From: Methyloversatilis sp.
GTDB taxonomy: Bacteria > Pseudomonadota > Gammaproteobacteria > Burkholderiales > Rhodocyclaceae
Direction of reading: 5' to 3'
Assembly: GCA_017984755.1 (NCBI GenBank)
Contig: JAGNYW010000008.1
Span: 36,001 to 100,000, forward strand
Length of the DNA: 64,000 bases
Each line of letters starts with the position of its first letter. Position 1 is the stretch's first letter. Position numbers and translations under genes: made by a program. The notes beneath the pieces are model-generated. The model was not told where the DNA came from, ran no database searches, and saw only the letters and a list, made by a program, of their open reading frames with translations. Of the stretch, positions 45,816-55,934 are shown piece by piece.

Positions 45816-45884
45816 GCGGCGAGGGGCATGGCGGGGAGTTCGGTAACTGCCGCTGACCGAACTCCCCGCCATGCCCCTCGCCGC
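45816..45884. repeat. perfect 29-bp inverted repeat between yidC and mnmE
   Basis: Arms at 45816-45844 and 45856-45884 are exact reverse complements; loop of 11 bases. Very GC-rich. It starts 21 bases after the yidC stop and ends 16 bases before the mnmE start, with no T-run on either side. Likely a strong RNA hairpin acting as attenuator, terminator or mRNA stabiliser. Confidence 0.9.
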
Positions 45885-45905
45885 GAAAACCGATTGCCGA
45901 CTGGA

Positions 45906-47546
45906 TCAGGCCTTGGCCGTCTTCCCGCTTTCGATCATCCTCGTGATCTGCCACTGCTGTGCAATCGACAGAACGTTGTTGACCGTCCAGTACAGAACCA
46001 GACCGGACGGAAAGAACAGGAACATGCCGGTGAATATGACCGGCAGGAACAACATCACCTTGGCCTGGATCGGATCCGGCGGCGTCGGGTTCAGCTTGGT
46101 CTGCACGAACATCGTGACGCCCATGAGCAGCGGCAGCACGAAGTACGGATCCTTGATCGACAGGTCGGTGATCCAGCCTATCCACGGTGCGTTGCGCATT
46201 TCGACGCTGCCCAGCAGCACCCAGTACAGCGCGATGAACACCGGAATCTGAACCACGATGGGCAGGCAGCCGCCAAGCGGGTTGATCTTTTCGGTCTTGT
46301 ACAGCTCCATCATTTCCTGCTGCATGCGCACGCGATCACCGCCGTGGCGTTCCTTGATCTGCTGCATGCGCGGTGTCACCACACGCAGCTTTGCCATTGA
46401 ACGGTAGCTGGCTGCCGACAGCGGGAAGAAGATGGCCTTGATCAGGATGGTCAGCAGAATGATGGCCCAACCCCAGTTGCCGACCAGATCATGCAGCTTT
46501 TCCAGCACCCAGTGCATCGGCGACGCAATGATGGTCAGGAAGCCGTAGTCGACCACCAGATCCAGCCCCGGGGCCAGCGCGACCAGATCGTTCTGGATCT
46601 GCGGGCCCGCATAGAGCGGCACCTCGATTGATGACGTGGCGCCCGGCGCCGCGGCCGGCAGCGGCACTACCACGCCCGCGGTGAACAGGTCGTTGCCGAC
46701 CTTTCGTGCAAAGAATTCGCGCTCTGCACTGGCCGGCGGCACGAAGGCGCTCACGAAGTAGTGCTGCACCATCGCAACCCAGCCGTCAGGGGCCTTGGTG
46801 ACGAACTTGGCGGAGTTGTCGGCGATGTCGGCGAAGTCGATCTTCTGATACTTGCCCTGATCGGTGTAGAAGGCCGGACCGGTGAAGGTACTCAGCATGG
46901 CATTGCCGCCGGCGCTCGGCTTGCCGTCGCGCAGCAGCTGGAAGTAGGCGTGGGCGCTGACCGGTGCCTGCGACGCATTGGCGATCTCGTAGCGGGTGTC
47001 GATGCGGTAGCTGCCGCGGTGGAAGGTGAGCACCTTGGTGACCGACACGCCTTCGCCACCGGCTGCTGTCATGCGCAGTTCGATGCTGTCCTTGCCGTCG
47101 CCCAGAGTGAGCTCGCCTTCGGGTAGCTGAAACACCGTCCTGTGGGTCGGCAGACCTTCTCCGATCAGGCCGCTCTGCGCGTGATAAAGATGCCCCGTGC
47201 CGTTGTCGAGCAGCACGAAGTTGCCGGTCGTCTCCGGGCCGGACTTATGTTTCAGCAGTTCGAGACGGATGATAGAGCCACCTTCGGCCGACACGTCTGC
47301 GATGAACAGGTCGGTCACCACGCGCATCGAGGCCTTCTGGGCCTCCACCGGCACTGCAGGGACATCTGCCGCGCCGGCCGGCGTACTGACCGTGGGCACC
47401 GGTGCCTGGGCACCCGGCGACTGAGCTGCCACGCTGGCTTCGGTCGCGGGCGCGGCCGGCGGCTGGGACTGGCGTTGCCAGCCGTCCCAAAGCATGAACA
47501 GGGAAAACAGGAAAACGATCAGCAGGGCGGAGCGTTGGGTATCCAT
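45906..47546 (-). CDS. yidC: membrane protein insertase YidC
   Basis: 546 residues. N-terminal helix MDTQRSALLIVFLFSLFML, a large periplasmic domain (P1), then the conserved core: NWGWAIILLTILIKAIFFPL with the following SAASYRSMAKLR, RHGGDRVRMQQEMMELYK, NPLGGCLPIVVQIPVFIALY and a C-terminal pair of helices (PVIFTGMFLFFPSGLVLYW). It inserts inner-membrane proteins with or without SecYEG. Standard rpmH-rnpA-yidD-yidC-mnmE order. Confidence 0.97.
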   Translation of the reverse strand: MDTQRSALLIVFLFSLFMLWDGWQRQSQPPAAPATEASVAAQSPGAQAPVPTVSTPAGAADVPAVPVEAQKASMRVVTDLFIADVSAEGGSIIRLELLKHKSGPETTGNFVLLDNGTGHLYHAQSGLIGEGLPTHRTVFQLPEGELTLGDGKDSIELRMTAAGGEGVSVTKVLTFHRGSYRIDTRYEIANASQAPVSAHAYFQLLRDGKPSAGGNAMLSTFTGPAFYTDQGKYQKIDFADIADNSAKFVTKAPDGWVAMVQHYFVSAFVPPASAEREFFARKVGNDLFTAGVVVPLPAAAPGATSSIEVPLYAGPQIQNDLVALAPGLDLVVDYGFLTIIASPMHWVLEKLHDLVGNWGWAIILLTILIKAIFFPLSAASYRSMAKLRVVTPRMQQIKERHGGDRVRMQQEMMELYKTEKINPLGGCLPIVVQIPVFIALYWVLLGSVEMRNAPWIGWITDLSIKDPYFVLPLLMGVTMFVQTKLNPTPPDPIQAKVMLFLPVIFTGMFLFFPSGLVLYWTVNNVLSIAQQWQITRMIESGKTAKA

Positions 47547-47599
47547 CTCGGGAATCGTCAGGAATGTCGCAAGGGTTATGGGCGCGGCTTCACCGGAGC

Positions 47600-47809
47600 T
47601 CAGGGCACCGGATCATGGCCGCCCGGGTTCCACGGATGGCAGCGCATCACGCGCCGCATTGAGAGCAAGCTGCCGCGCAGGCTGCCGTGCCGCTTGATCG
47701 CTTCCACCGCATATTCCGAACAACTCGGCATGAAACGGCAGTTACTGCCCAGCAGCGGGCTGATCGCGTAACGATAAACGGCAAGCAGTGACAGCAGCAC
47801 GCTTTTCAA
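47600..47809 (-). CDS. yidD: membrane protein insertion efficiency factor YidD
   Basis: 69 residues. [27 protein letters not shown] is the family core (shown in pieces: [21 protein letters not shown]), ending [13 protein letters not shown]. Start overlaps the rnpA stop by four bases. Confidence 0.95.
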   Translation of the reverse strand: MKSVLLSLLAVYRYAISPLLGSNCRFMPSCSEYAVEAIKRHGSLRGSLLSMRRVMRCHPWNPGGHDPVP

Positions 47810-48249
47810 CGGGCGGTCTCCGTGGCTGCCTTGTCATCCGGTCTGCGAACCCGGCAAAGCAGGGCATCGAGTTCGGTGCGCAGATGATGGCGGTCAAGAC
47901 TGTCCGGCCTTGCATTCAGCCGGAGCACGATGTCGAGCGGCTTCAGTTCGGATCGCAGATGGCGAAATGCTTCGCGCGCAACACGCTTGACCAGATTGCG
48001 CGCATTGGCACGCTTGAGATGCCGCTTCGCCACCACCACGCCAAGACGCGCTCCGCCGATTGCCGACGGCCCGTGATGAATCACGAAATGCCGGCTGCGC
48101 TGCGTGCGCCGCAATGCAAAAACGGATGAAAATTCATCCGTTTTTCTGAGCCTGTATTCCGGTCGGAAAGCAAAATTTCCGTGTGACGCCGGTGACGTCG
48201 AACCGGCCGTCACTGCAACTGCGGGCTGCGACTTTTCGCTGTCGGTCAC
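47806..48249 (-). CDS. rnpA: ribonuclease P protein component
   Basis: About 147 residues. [17 protein letters not shown] is the N-terminal RNA-contact region and the RNR-like motif is [18 protein letters not shown]. It cooperates with RNase P RNA in tRNA 5' maturation. The start appears to be the GTG at 48249, giving an N-terminal extension of ~25 residues before the conserved part; an inner start cannot be excluded. Follows rpmH by 32 bases. Confidence 0.93.
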   Translation of the reverse strand: MTDSEKSQPAVAVTAGSTSPASHGNFAFRPEYRLRKTDEFSSVFALRRTQRSRHFVIHHGPSAIGGARLGVVVAKRHLKRANARNLVKRVAREAFRHLRSELKPLDIVLRLNARPDSLDRHHLRTELDALLCRVRRPDDKAATETAR

Positions 48250-48281
48250 CTGCAGGTCGGCCGGTCAGGCATGGAGATGCT

Positions 48282-48416
48282 TCAGACTGCCAGGCGGACG
48301 CGGCCCTTGGCACGACGGGCGCGGATGACTGCGCGACCACCACGGGTACGCATGCGCTCGAGAAAGCCGTGGGTGCGGGCACGACGGACTGATGAAGGCT
48401 GGTATGTGCGTTTCAT
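48282..48416 (-). CDS. rpmH: 50S ribosomal protein L34
   Basis: 44 residues, [20 protein letters not shown] to [10 protein letters not shown], a canonical L34: very basic, with the TYQPS start and the HGFLERM and [15 protein letters not shown] motifs. Too short for a usual length filter but unmistakable. First gene of rpmH-rnpA-yidD-yidC-mnmE and divergent from dnaA. Confidence 0.98.
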   Translation of the reverse strand: MKRTYQPSSVRRARTHGFLERMRTRGGRAVIRARRAKGRVRLAV

Positions 48417-48449
48417 GGCCTGCTCACTAAGTGTACGGAAAAGCGCTCA

Positions 48450-48478
48450 ATTACATCCTATCAAGAGCGCCCTGTCAA
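48450..48478 (-). promoter_or_regulatory. sigma-70 promoter of rpmH
   Basis: On the minus strand, TTGACA (48478-48473), a 17-base spacer, then TGTAAT (48455-48450): -35 perfect, -10 five of six. It lies 34 bases before the rpmH start codon. Confidence 0.8.
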
Positions 48479-48507
48479 TCACCGTTGAGGGGCGCGGGTT
48501 TGGGCGC

Positions 48508-48516
48508 TGTGGATAA
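48508..48516 (-). promoter_or_regulatory. DnaA box upstream of dnaA
   Basis: TGTGGATAA, the exact complement of TTATCCACA, between the divergent rpmH and dnaA genes. Probably for dnaA autoregulation and/or origin function. Confidence 0.85.
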
Positions 48517-48675
48517 GTCGGGCCGAAAGCGCTAGAATTCGCGCCTTGAAAGCAGCATCAAAAGCGGCTCCGAACAGCAGACCATCCCGCAAGCGGGTGA
48601 GGTTTCCGGACACATAACGCTTCTCCAACGCTGTCCTGCAACCCCCCAGATACCGACCCGGCGACCTCGCAGACC

Positions 48676-50145
48676 ATGATGCAACAGTTTTGGGCAGTCT
48701 GCCTCAGCCGCTTCGAGCAGGAACTCCCCGCGCAGCAATTTCATACATGGATCAAGGGCTTGCGCATCGGACAGAGCGATGAGTCGGGCGCCCTTGCGCT
48801 GGTTGCACCCAACCGCTTCGTACTGCAGTGGGTACGCGAACGTTACGTTTCACGCATCGAAGCGCTGGGACTGGAATATTTCTCGCAGCCGGTTTCGGTT
48901 CGTCTGAGTCTTCCCGACGTCAACGCGCCGGCTGCCAACGGTGATCAGGACGACGCAGTCACGGAAATCGTCCCGCCCTTCGCGGGCTCCAATGGCGCCC
49001 GCGCCCGGACTGCGCCCCTGCGTGCCGACAGCGACACCACTTCGGTAACACCGCCTGCCATCCTGCGATCGACCGCCAATGCCGCACAGGAACGCAACGG
49101 CAGTGAACGATACGGCGAACGTGACCGCTCCCGCCTGAATCCGTCCTTCACCTTCGACAATCTGGTGACCGGGCGCGCCAACGAACTGGCCCGCGCAGCG
49201 GCCATACAGGTCGCGCAGAATCCGGGCATGTCCTACAACCCCATCTTCATCTACGGCGGTGTGGGTCTGGGCAAGACGCACCTGGTGCACGCCCTGGGCA
49301 ACGAAGTGATGCGACACAACCCGGATGCGGTCATCCGCTATGTGCACGCCGACGACTACTACGCCGATGTGGTCCGCGCCTATCAGCAGAAGAGTTTCGA
49401 CACCTTCAAGCGCTACTACCGTTCGCTCGACGTGCTGCTGATAGACGACATCCAGTTCTTCAACAACAAGACGCGAACGCAGGAAGAATTCTTCTATGCA
49501 TTCAATGCGTTGACCGATGGCAAGAAGCAGATCGTCATCACCTGCGATACTTATCCGAAGAATATCCAGGGTGTGGAAGAACGTCTGACCACCCGCTTCG
49601 GCTGGGGTCTGACGGTGCAGATCGAGCCACCCGAACTCGAAATGCGGGTCGCCATCCTGAAGAAGAAGGCCGAACTCGAGCGCATGAAGTTGGGCGACGA
49701 CGTGGCCTTCCTGATCGCCAAGAACATCCGCAGCAACGTGCGCGAGCTCGAAGGCGCCCTGAAGAAGATCATTGCGTTTGCGCACTTCCACAAGGTGCAG
49801 ATTTCACTGGAAGTGGCGCGCGAGGCGCTGAAGGACCTGCTGGGTGCGCACAACCGGCAGATCACGCTGGAGTTCATCCAGAAGACGGTGGCCGACTACT
49901 TCAAGATCAAGGTGTCGGAGATGTACTCGAAGAAGCGCACGCGAGCCATTGCGCGGCCGAGGCAGGTCGCCATGTGGCTGGCCAAGGAACTGACACCGGA
50001 AAGTTATCCGGCCATCGGCGAAGCATTCGGCGGGCGCGACCACACCACGGTGCTCCACGCCTGCCGGACTGTCGCCGACCTGAGGTTGAAGGACGAAGTG
50101 CTGAACCATGATCTGCATGTGCTGGTGCAGACCTTGCGCAAGTGA
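48676..50145 (+). CDS. dnaA: chromosomal replication initiator protein DnaA
   Basis: 489 residues. Domain I: FWAVCLSRFEQELPAQQFHTW. Domain II is a variable linker (~90-160). AAA+ domain III: NPSFTFDNLVTGRANELARA, Walker A GGVGLGKTHL near 195, Walker B LLIDDIQFF. Domain IV DNA-binding helix-turn-helix ends in AFGGRDHTTVLHACR. ATG at 48676 is followed directly by a second ATG; either may be used. Confidence 0.98.
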   Translation: MMQQFWAVCLSRFEQELPAQQFHTWIKGLRIGQSDESGALALVAPNRFVLQWVRERYVSRIEALGLEYFSQPVSVRLSLPDVNAPAANGDQDDAVTEIVPPFAGSNGARARTAPLRADSDTTSVTPPAILRSTANAAQERNGSERYGERDRSRLNPSFTFDNLVTGRANELARAAAIQVAQNPGMSYNPIFIYGGVGLGKTHLVHALGNEVMRHNPDAVIRYVHADDYYADVVRAYQQKSFDTFKRYYRSLDVLLIDDIQFFNNKTRTQEEFFYAFNALTDGKKQIVITCDTYPKNIQGVEERLTTRFGWGLTVQIEPPELEMRVAILKKKAELERMKLGDDVAFLIAKNIRSNVRELEGALKKIIAFAHFHKVQISLEVAREALKDLLGAHNRQITLEFIQKTVADYFKIKVSEMYSKKRTRAIARPRQVAMWLAKELTPESYPAIGEAFGGRDHTTVLHACRTVADLRLKDEVLNHDLHVLVQTLRK

Positions 50146-50372
50146 ACAAGGTGGGAAAAAAGCTGTACGGATAAACAGGTTCCGAAACGTGTATGCAGGC
50201 TGTGGATAACTGACCCATTTCAGGAGAGGTGCTCTTTTACCCACAATTGTTCATGCGCTGACAAGGCGCTTATACAGACAAGCATACATACTCCAAGACC
50301 TTGAAATATTTGAATTTTGAAGTCCTTTCCACAGAAAACGGTCGACGTTAACGGTTTACAGAGGTTTATAAA
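50146..50372. other. oriC: candidate replication origin (dnaA-dnaN intergenic region)
   Basis: 227 bases, clearly more AT-rich than the surroundings. Contains a perfect DnaA box TGTGGATAA at 50201-50209, a one-mismatch box TTACCCACA at 50237-50245, a weaker TTTCCACA at 50326-50333, and the AT-rich stretch TTGAAATATTTGAATTTTGA at 50301-50320 that could unwind. It also must hold the dnaN promoter. Whether the origin lies here, upstream of dnaA, or in both is not decidable by eye. Confidence 0.6.
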
Positions 50373-51482
50373 ATGCTCTTAATGAAGATAGAACGCGAAC
50401 AGCTGCTGCGTCCGCTGCAGTCGGTCAGCGGCATCGTCGAGAAGCGTCACACCCTGCCCATCCTGTCCAACGTCCTGATCGAAACCGAGGGCGATGCACT
50501 GACCCTGCTCGCCACCGACATCGAGATCCAGATCCGTACCCGCTCCACCGGCAACATCAGCACCGCCCAGCCGGCGGCGCTGACCGTGGCGGCACGCAAG
50601 CTGCAGGACATCCTCCGTGCCCTGCCGGAGGGTCAGGAAGTCAGTCTCGATGCCGATGACCGCAAGCTCACGGTGCGCTCCGGCAAGAGCCGTTTCACGC
50701 TGCAGACCCTGCCGGCGCAGGACTACCCCCGCATGCAGGTGGCCGAGGGCGAAACAGTCAAGATCAGCCTGACGCAGCGCAAGCTCAGGCGTCTGCTGTC
50801 GCTGGTGCAGTACTCGATGGCCCAGCAGGACATCCGCTACTACCTCAACGGCCTGCTGCTGGCAGTGGGCAGCGAGGAGCTGCGTCTCGTCGCCACCGAC
50901 GGCCACCGCCTGGCCTACGTATCCGAAGCGCTGCCGGGTGTGACCGACAAGCTCGACGTGATCCTGCCGCGCAAGACAGTGCTCGAATTGTCTCGCCAGC
51001 TGGCCGATACCGAAGACCCGGTCGACATCGAACTCGGTGGCAACCAGGCACGTCTGCGCTTCGGTTCGGTCGAGCTGATTTCCAAGCTGATCGACGGCAA
51101 GTTCCCCGACTACGAGCGCGTGATTCCGAAGGATCATCCGAAGGAAATCATGCTGCAGCGATCCACTTTCCTGCCCGCCCTGCAGCGCGCAGCGATCCTG
51201 ACCAACGAGAAATTCAAGGGCGTCCGTGTCGTGCTTTCGGCCGGCACACTCAAGCTGATTTCCAGCAACGCCGAGCAGGAAGAGGCTCAGGAAGAGCTCG
51301 ACATCGACTACAACGGCGATGCCCTCGACATCGGTTTCAACGTGAGCTACCTGCTCGACGTGATGAACAACGTGGCCGGCGACACGCTGAGCCTCCGTCT
51401 GAACGACGGCAACAGCAGCGCGCTCATCACGCTGCCTGGCACCGATGCGTTCAAGTATGTCGTGATGCCGATGCGCGTCTGA
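50373..51482 (+). CDS. dnaN: DNA polymerase III beta sliding clamp
   Basis: 369 residues, three clamp domains. EREQLLRPLQSVSGIVEKRH then TLPILSNVLIE opens domain 1; LRLVATDGHRLAYV lies in domain 2; the C-terminus DAFKYVVMPMRV is the usual hydrophobic clamp end. ATG at 50373 is preceded by AGAGG; ATG at 50382 is a possible alternative. Confidence 0.97.
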   Translation: MLLMKIEREQLLRPLQSVSGIVEKRHTLPILSNVLIETEGDALTLLATDIEIQIRTRSTGNISTAQPAALTVAARKLQDILRALPEGQEVSLDADDRKLTVRSGKSRFTLQTLPAQDYPRMQVAEGETVKISLTQRKLRRLLSLVQYSMAQQDIRYYLNGLLLAVGSEELRLVATDGHRLAYVSEALPGVTDKLDVILPRKTVLELSRQLADTEDPVDIELGGNQARLRFGSVELISKLIDGKFPDYERVIPKDHPKEIMLQRSTFLPALQRAAILTNEKFKGVRVVLSAGTLKLISSNAEQEEAQEELDIDYNGDALDIGFNVSYLLDVMNNVAGDTLSLRLNDGNSSALITLPGTDAFKYVVMPMRV

Positions 51483-51537
51483 GCGCTTCGCACACCACGC
51501 CCGCCCGGCCTGCGTGCCGGGCGTTCTGTTTTCTTGA

Positions 51538-54045
<2,508 letters not shown>

Positions 54046-54103
54046 TCGAAGATCCGAATTCCGACATGCAGTGATGGCGGGCAGGCCCGCAGGGTAAAAA
54101 AGC

Positions 54104-54130
54104 AAAGGGGCTACGTGGCCCCCTTCTTTG
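54104..54130. terminator. bidirectional terminator after gyrB
   Basis: Stem GGGGC / GCCCC, extended by flanking A and T runs with one bulged C. Minus strand reads into TTTGCTTTTTT, plus strand into CTTCTTTG. Lies between convergent gyrB and the tail-collar gene. Confidence 0.65.
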
Positions 54131-54182
54131 ATTGCACGCCCTCGTTTGCTGCGAGACCCTTCCGTTCGCGCTAGCCTTCTGG

Positions 54183-55589
54183 TCAGCGCCGCTGCCGGCG
54201 CAACACCACCACCGCCAGGCCCGCGCCGAGCATCGCCCAGGTCGATGGCTCGGGCACCACGGCCACCGAATGCACATGGCTCGGCAGGCTCGCGCCGAGG
54301 TGGAACTGATCGGTGCCGACCACATCGCCGACGTTGGTGTCGGACTGCCCGAACCCGTTGTCGCCGCCGATCAGCGTGCGACCGCGCAGGTCCGGCAGCG
54401 CGAAGGTGGTGCGCCCGTCGCCGCCGTAGGTGGTGCCGAGCAGCGAAAACAGCGCGGAGTTGCTGGAGATGGACAGCAATTGCCCGTTCGCGAAGGCCCA
54501 ACCCCTCGGCGCAAAGTTACCGGCGAATTCGGTGATCTGGCCAAGCGTGGGGGTGTCATTGACGAAATCTGTCCCGCCTTCCCGGCCGGGGTAGTAGCCC
54601 TCCGTCGCGATCAGGACATTCACGGCAAGCGAAGGCTGATGGTTCGAAACCGGCTCCGCACCCCCCGAACCGGCGGTGCCCTGCCCATCCGGGAGTGGGT
54701 GCGTGTGGTCGGGCATCTGGGCAGAAGTCAGGGTCGTCGCTTCGCTGCCCCAGCTTGAGCCGAGCGGGTGATTGCCGTCACTGCCGACCGATACCCGACC
54801 CCGCAGATCGGGCAGTGCAAAGGTTTCCACCCCGTCTCCGCCGTAGGTGGTGCCGATGACGGAGAAAAGCGTCGTGTGATCGCTGATGCGCATCAGAGAG
54901 CCATCCGCCTCCAGCCATCCGGCCGGCGTGAAAGCGCCGGCAAAGGTCGCCAGCTGGCCGATGAAAGCCGAGTTCCCCCGGCTGCTCTGGCTGGGGAACG
55001 TGCTGCCGGTGGCGATCAACCTGCGCATCGCCAGCGACGGCATCATGTTGCTGAACGCCTGACCGCCGCCGGTGGCGCCGGTCGCGCGGCCGTCACCCAG
55101 CAGATGGGTGTGCACGGGCAGCTGGGCGGTCGTGAGCGTGGTCCAGGTCTGGCCGACCGCCTCGCCTTGAGACCACCCGGTCACGCCCGGCGCGGCACCG
55201 AGGCCGATCACGGCCGTGCCCATCAGGTCGGGCAGCGCGAAAGTACTCCGTCCGTCGCCGCCATACATGGTGCCGAGCAGGCTGAACAGCGCCGTGTTGC
55301 TGGCGATCGGTAACAGTGACCCATTGGCCGGCTGGCTGGAGCCGGGCGGAAAATTGCCCGCGAAGTCATAGACGAAACCCAGCGTGCCGCCGTAGCTGTC
55401 GTCACTTCCGCCTTCATTGCGGGCCGGATAGATGCCGAAGCTCAGCAGCGACCGGGTGACTGCCAGCGCCGGTTGCCGGTTGTCGAAGGGCAGCGATCCG
55501 CCGGCCGGCAAGGTGTAGTCGGTGGCGGCGGACGTCAGCGTCGATACGCTGATCAGCGCTGCGCCCGCCAGCAGCATTCCTGTTTTCAT
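54183..55589 (-). CDS. three-fold tail-collar-repeat protein with PEP-CTERM anchor
   Basis: 468 residues. Signal peptide MKTGMLLAGAALISVSTLTS. Then three tandem phage Tail-Collar-type modules of ~140 residues, each with the pattern FAG-x-F-x-P-x-GW-x2-A-(D/N)G then SLLGT(T/M)YGGDGRSTFALPDL: around residues 95-150, 230-290, 375-425. In each copy an HTH-type loop follows (QLPVHTHLL, QMPDHTHPL, SLPSHVHSV). C-terminus: VPEPSTWAMLGAGLAVVVLR then RQRR, a PEP-CTERM exosortase signal. So a secreted, surface-anchored protein built of phage-fibre-like modules. Possible roles are adhesion or matrix. No phage genes nearby. ATG at 55589 has GGGGAG upstream. Confidence 0.9.
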   Translation of the reverse strand: MKTGMLLAGAALISVSTLTSAATDYTLPAGGSLPFDNRQPALAVTRSLLSFGIYPARNEGGSDDSYGGTLGFVYDFAGNFPPGSSQPANGSLLPIASNTALFSLLGTMYGGDGRSTFALPDLMGTAVIGLGAAPGVTGWSQGEAVGQTWTTLTTAQLPVHTHLLGDGRATGATGGGQAFSNMMPSLAMRRLIATGSTFPSQSSRGNSAFIGQLATFAGAFTPAGWLEADGSLMRISDHTTLFSVIGTTYGGDGVETFALPDLRGRVSVGSDGNHPLGSSWGSEATTLTSAQMPDHTHPLPDGQGTAGSGGAEPVSNHQPSLAVNVLIATEGYYPGREGGTDFVNDTPTLGQITEFAGNFAPRGWAFANGQLLSISSNSALFSLLGTTYGGDGRTTFALPDLRGRTLIGGDNGFGQSDTNVGDVVGTDQFHLGASLPSHVHSVAVVPEPSTWAMLGAGLAVVVLRRQRR

Positions 55590-55934
55590 GATGCGCTCCC
55601 CTTGATGACCGACCCGTGGTGCGCCAGCGTACGCCGTCACCCGGAATCCAGGCAACCGTCACGATGCATGAGAAGGTCATGCAGGCAGCGCGTGGGTCGT
55701 GCGGTGCAGAGAACAGGAACACATTGATCCAGGCGCCCTGGATTTTCCCGCAGCGTGAACGGCTGGCCAACGGATGCACGGCGAGCCATGCATCCGTCCA
55801 TTTCCTTGACGGAACGCATTGAAGGATGTGATGGCTCCCTTGTATAAGACGTCGTAATGCACCGGAAGCCCGGCGGGTGACGTTGTGCCGACTGGTCTTT
55901 TCCGGCTTTTACGGACGTGACGGGGGAGATCGGC
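55590..55934. other. intergenic region between divergent tail-collar and protease-hydrolase genes
   Basis: 345 bases with no credible open frame longer than the antisense shadow of the neighbouring gene. It must hold the divergent promoters. A GGGGGAG ribosome binding site for the plus-strand gene lies at 55922-55928. No operator or repeat recognised. Confidence 0.6.

Noticed and set aside
45801-45872. N-terminal extension of mnmE through the inverted repeat
   Set aside because: Arg/Ser-rich residues encoded by the hairpin itself; the family start is after it.
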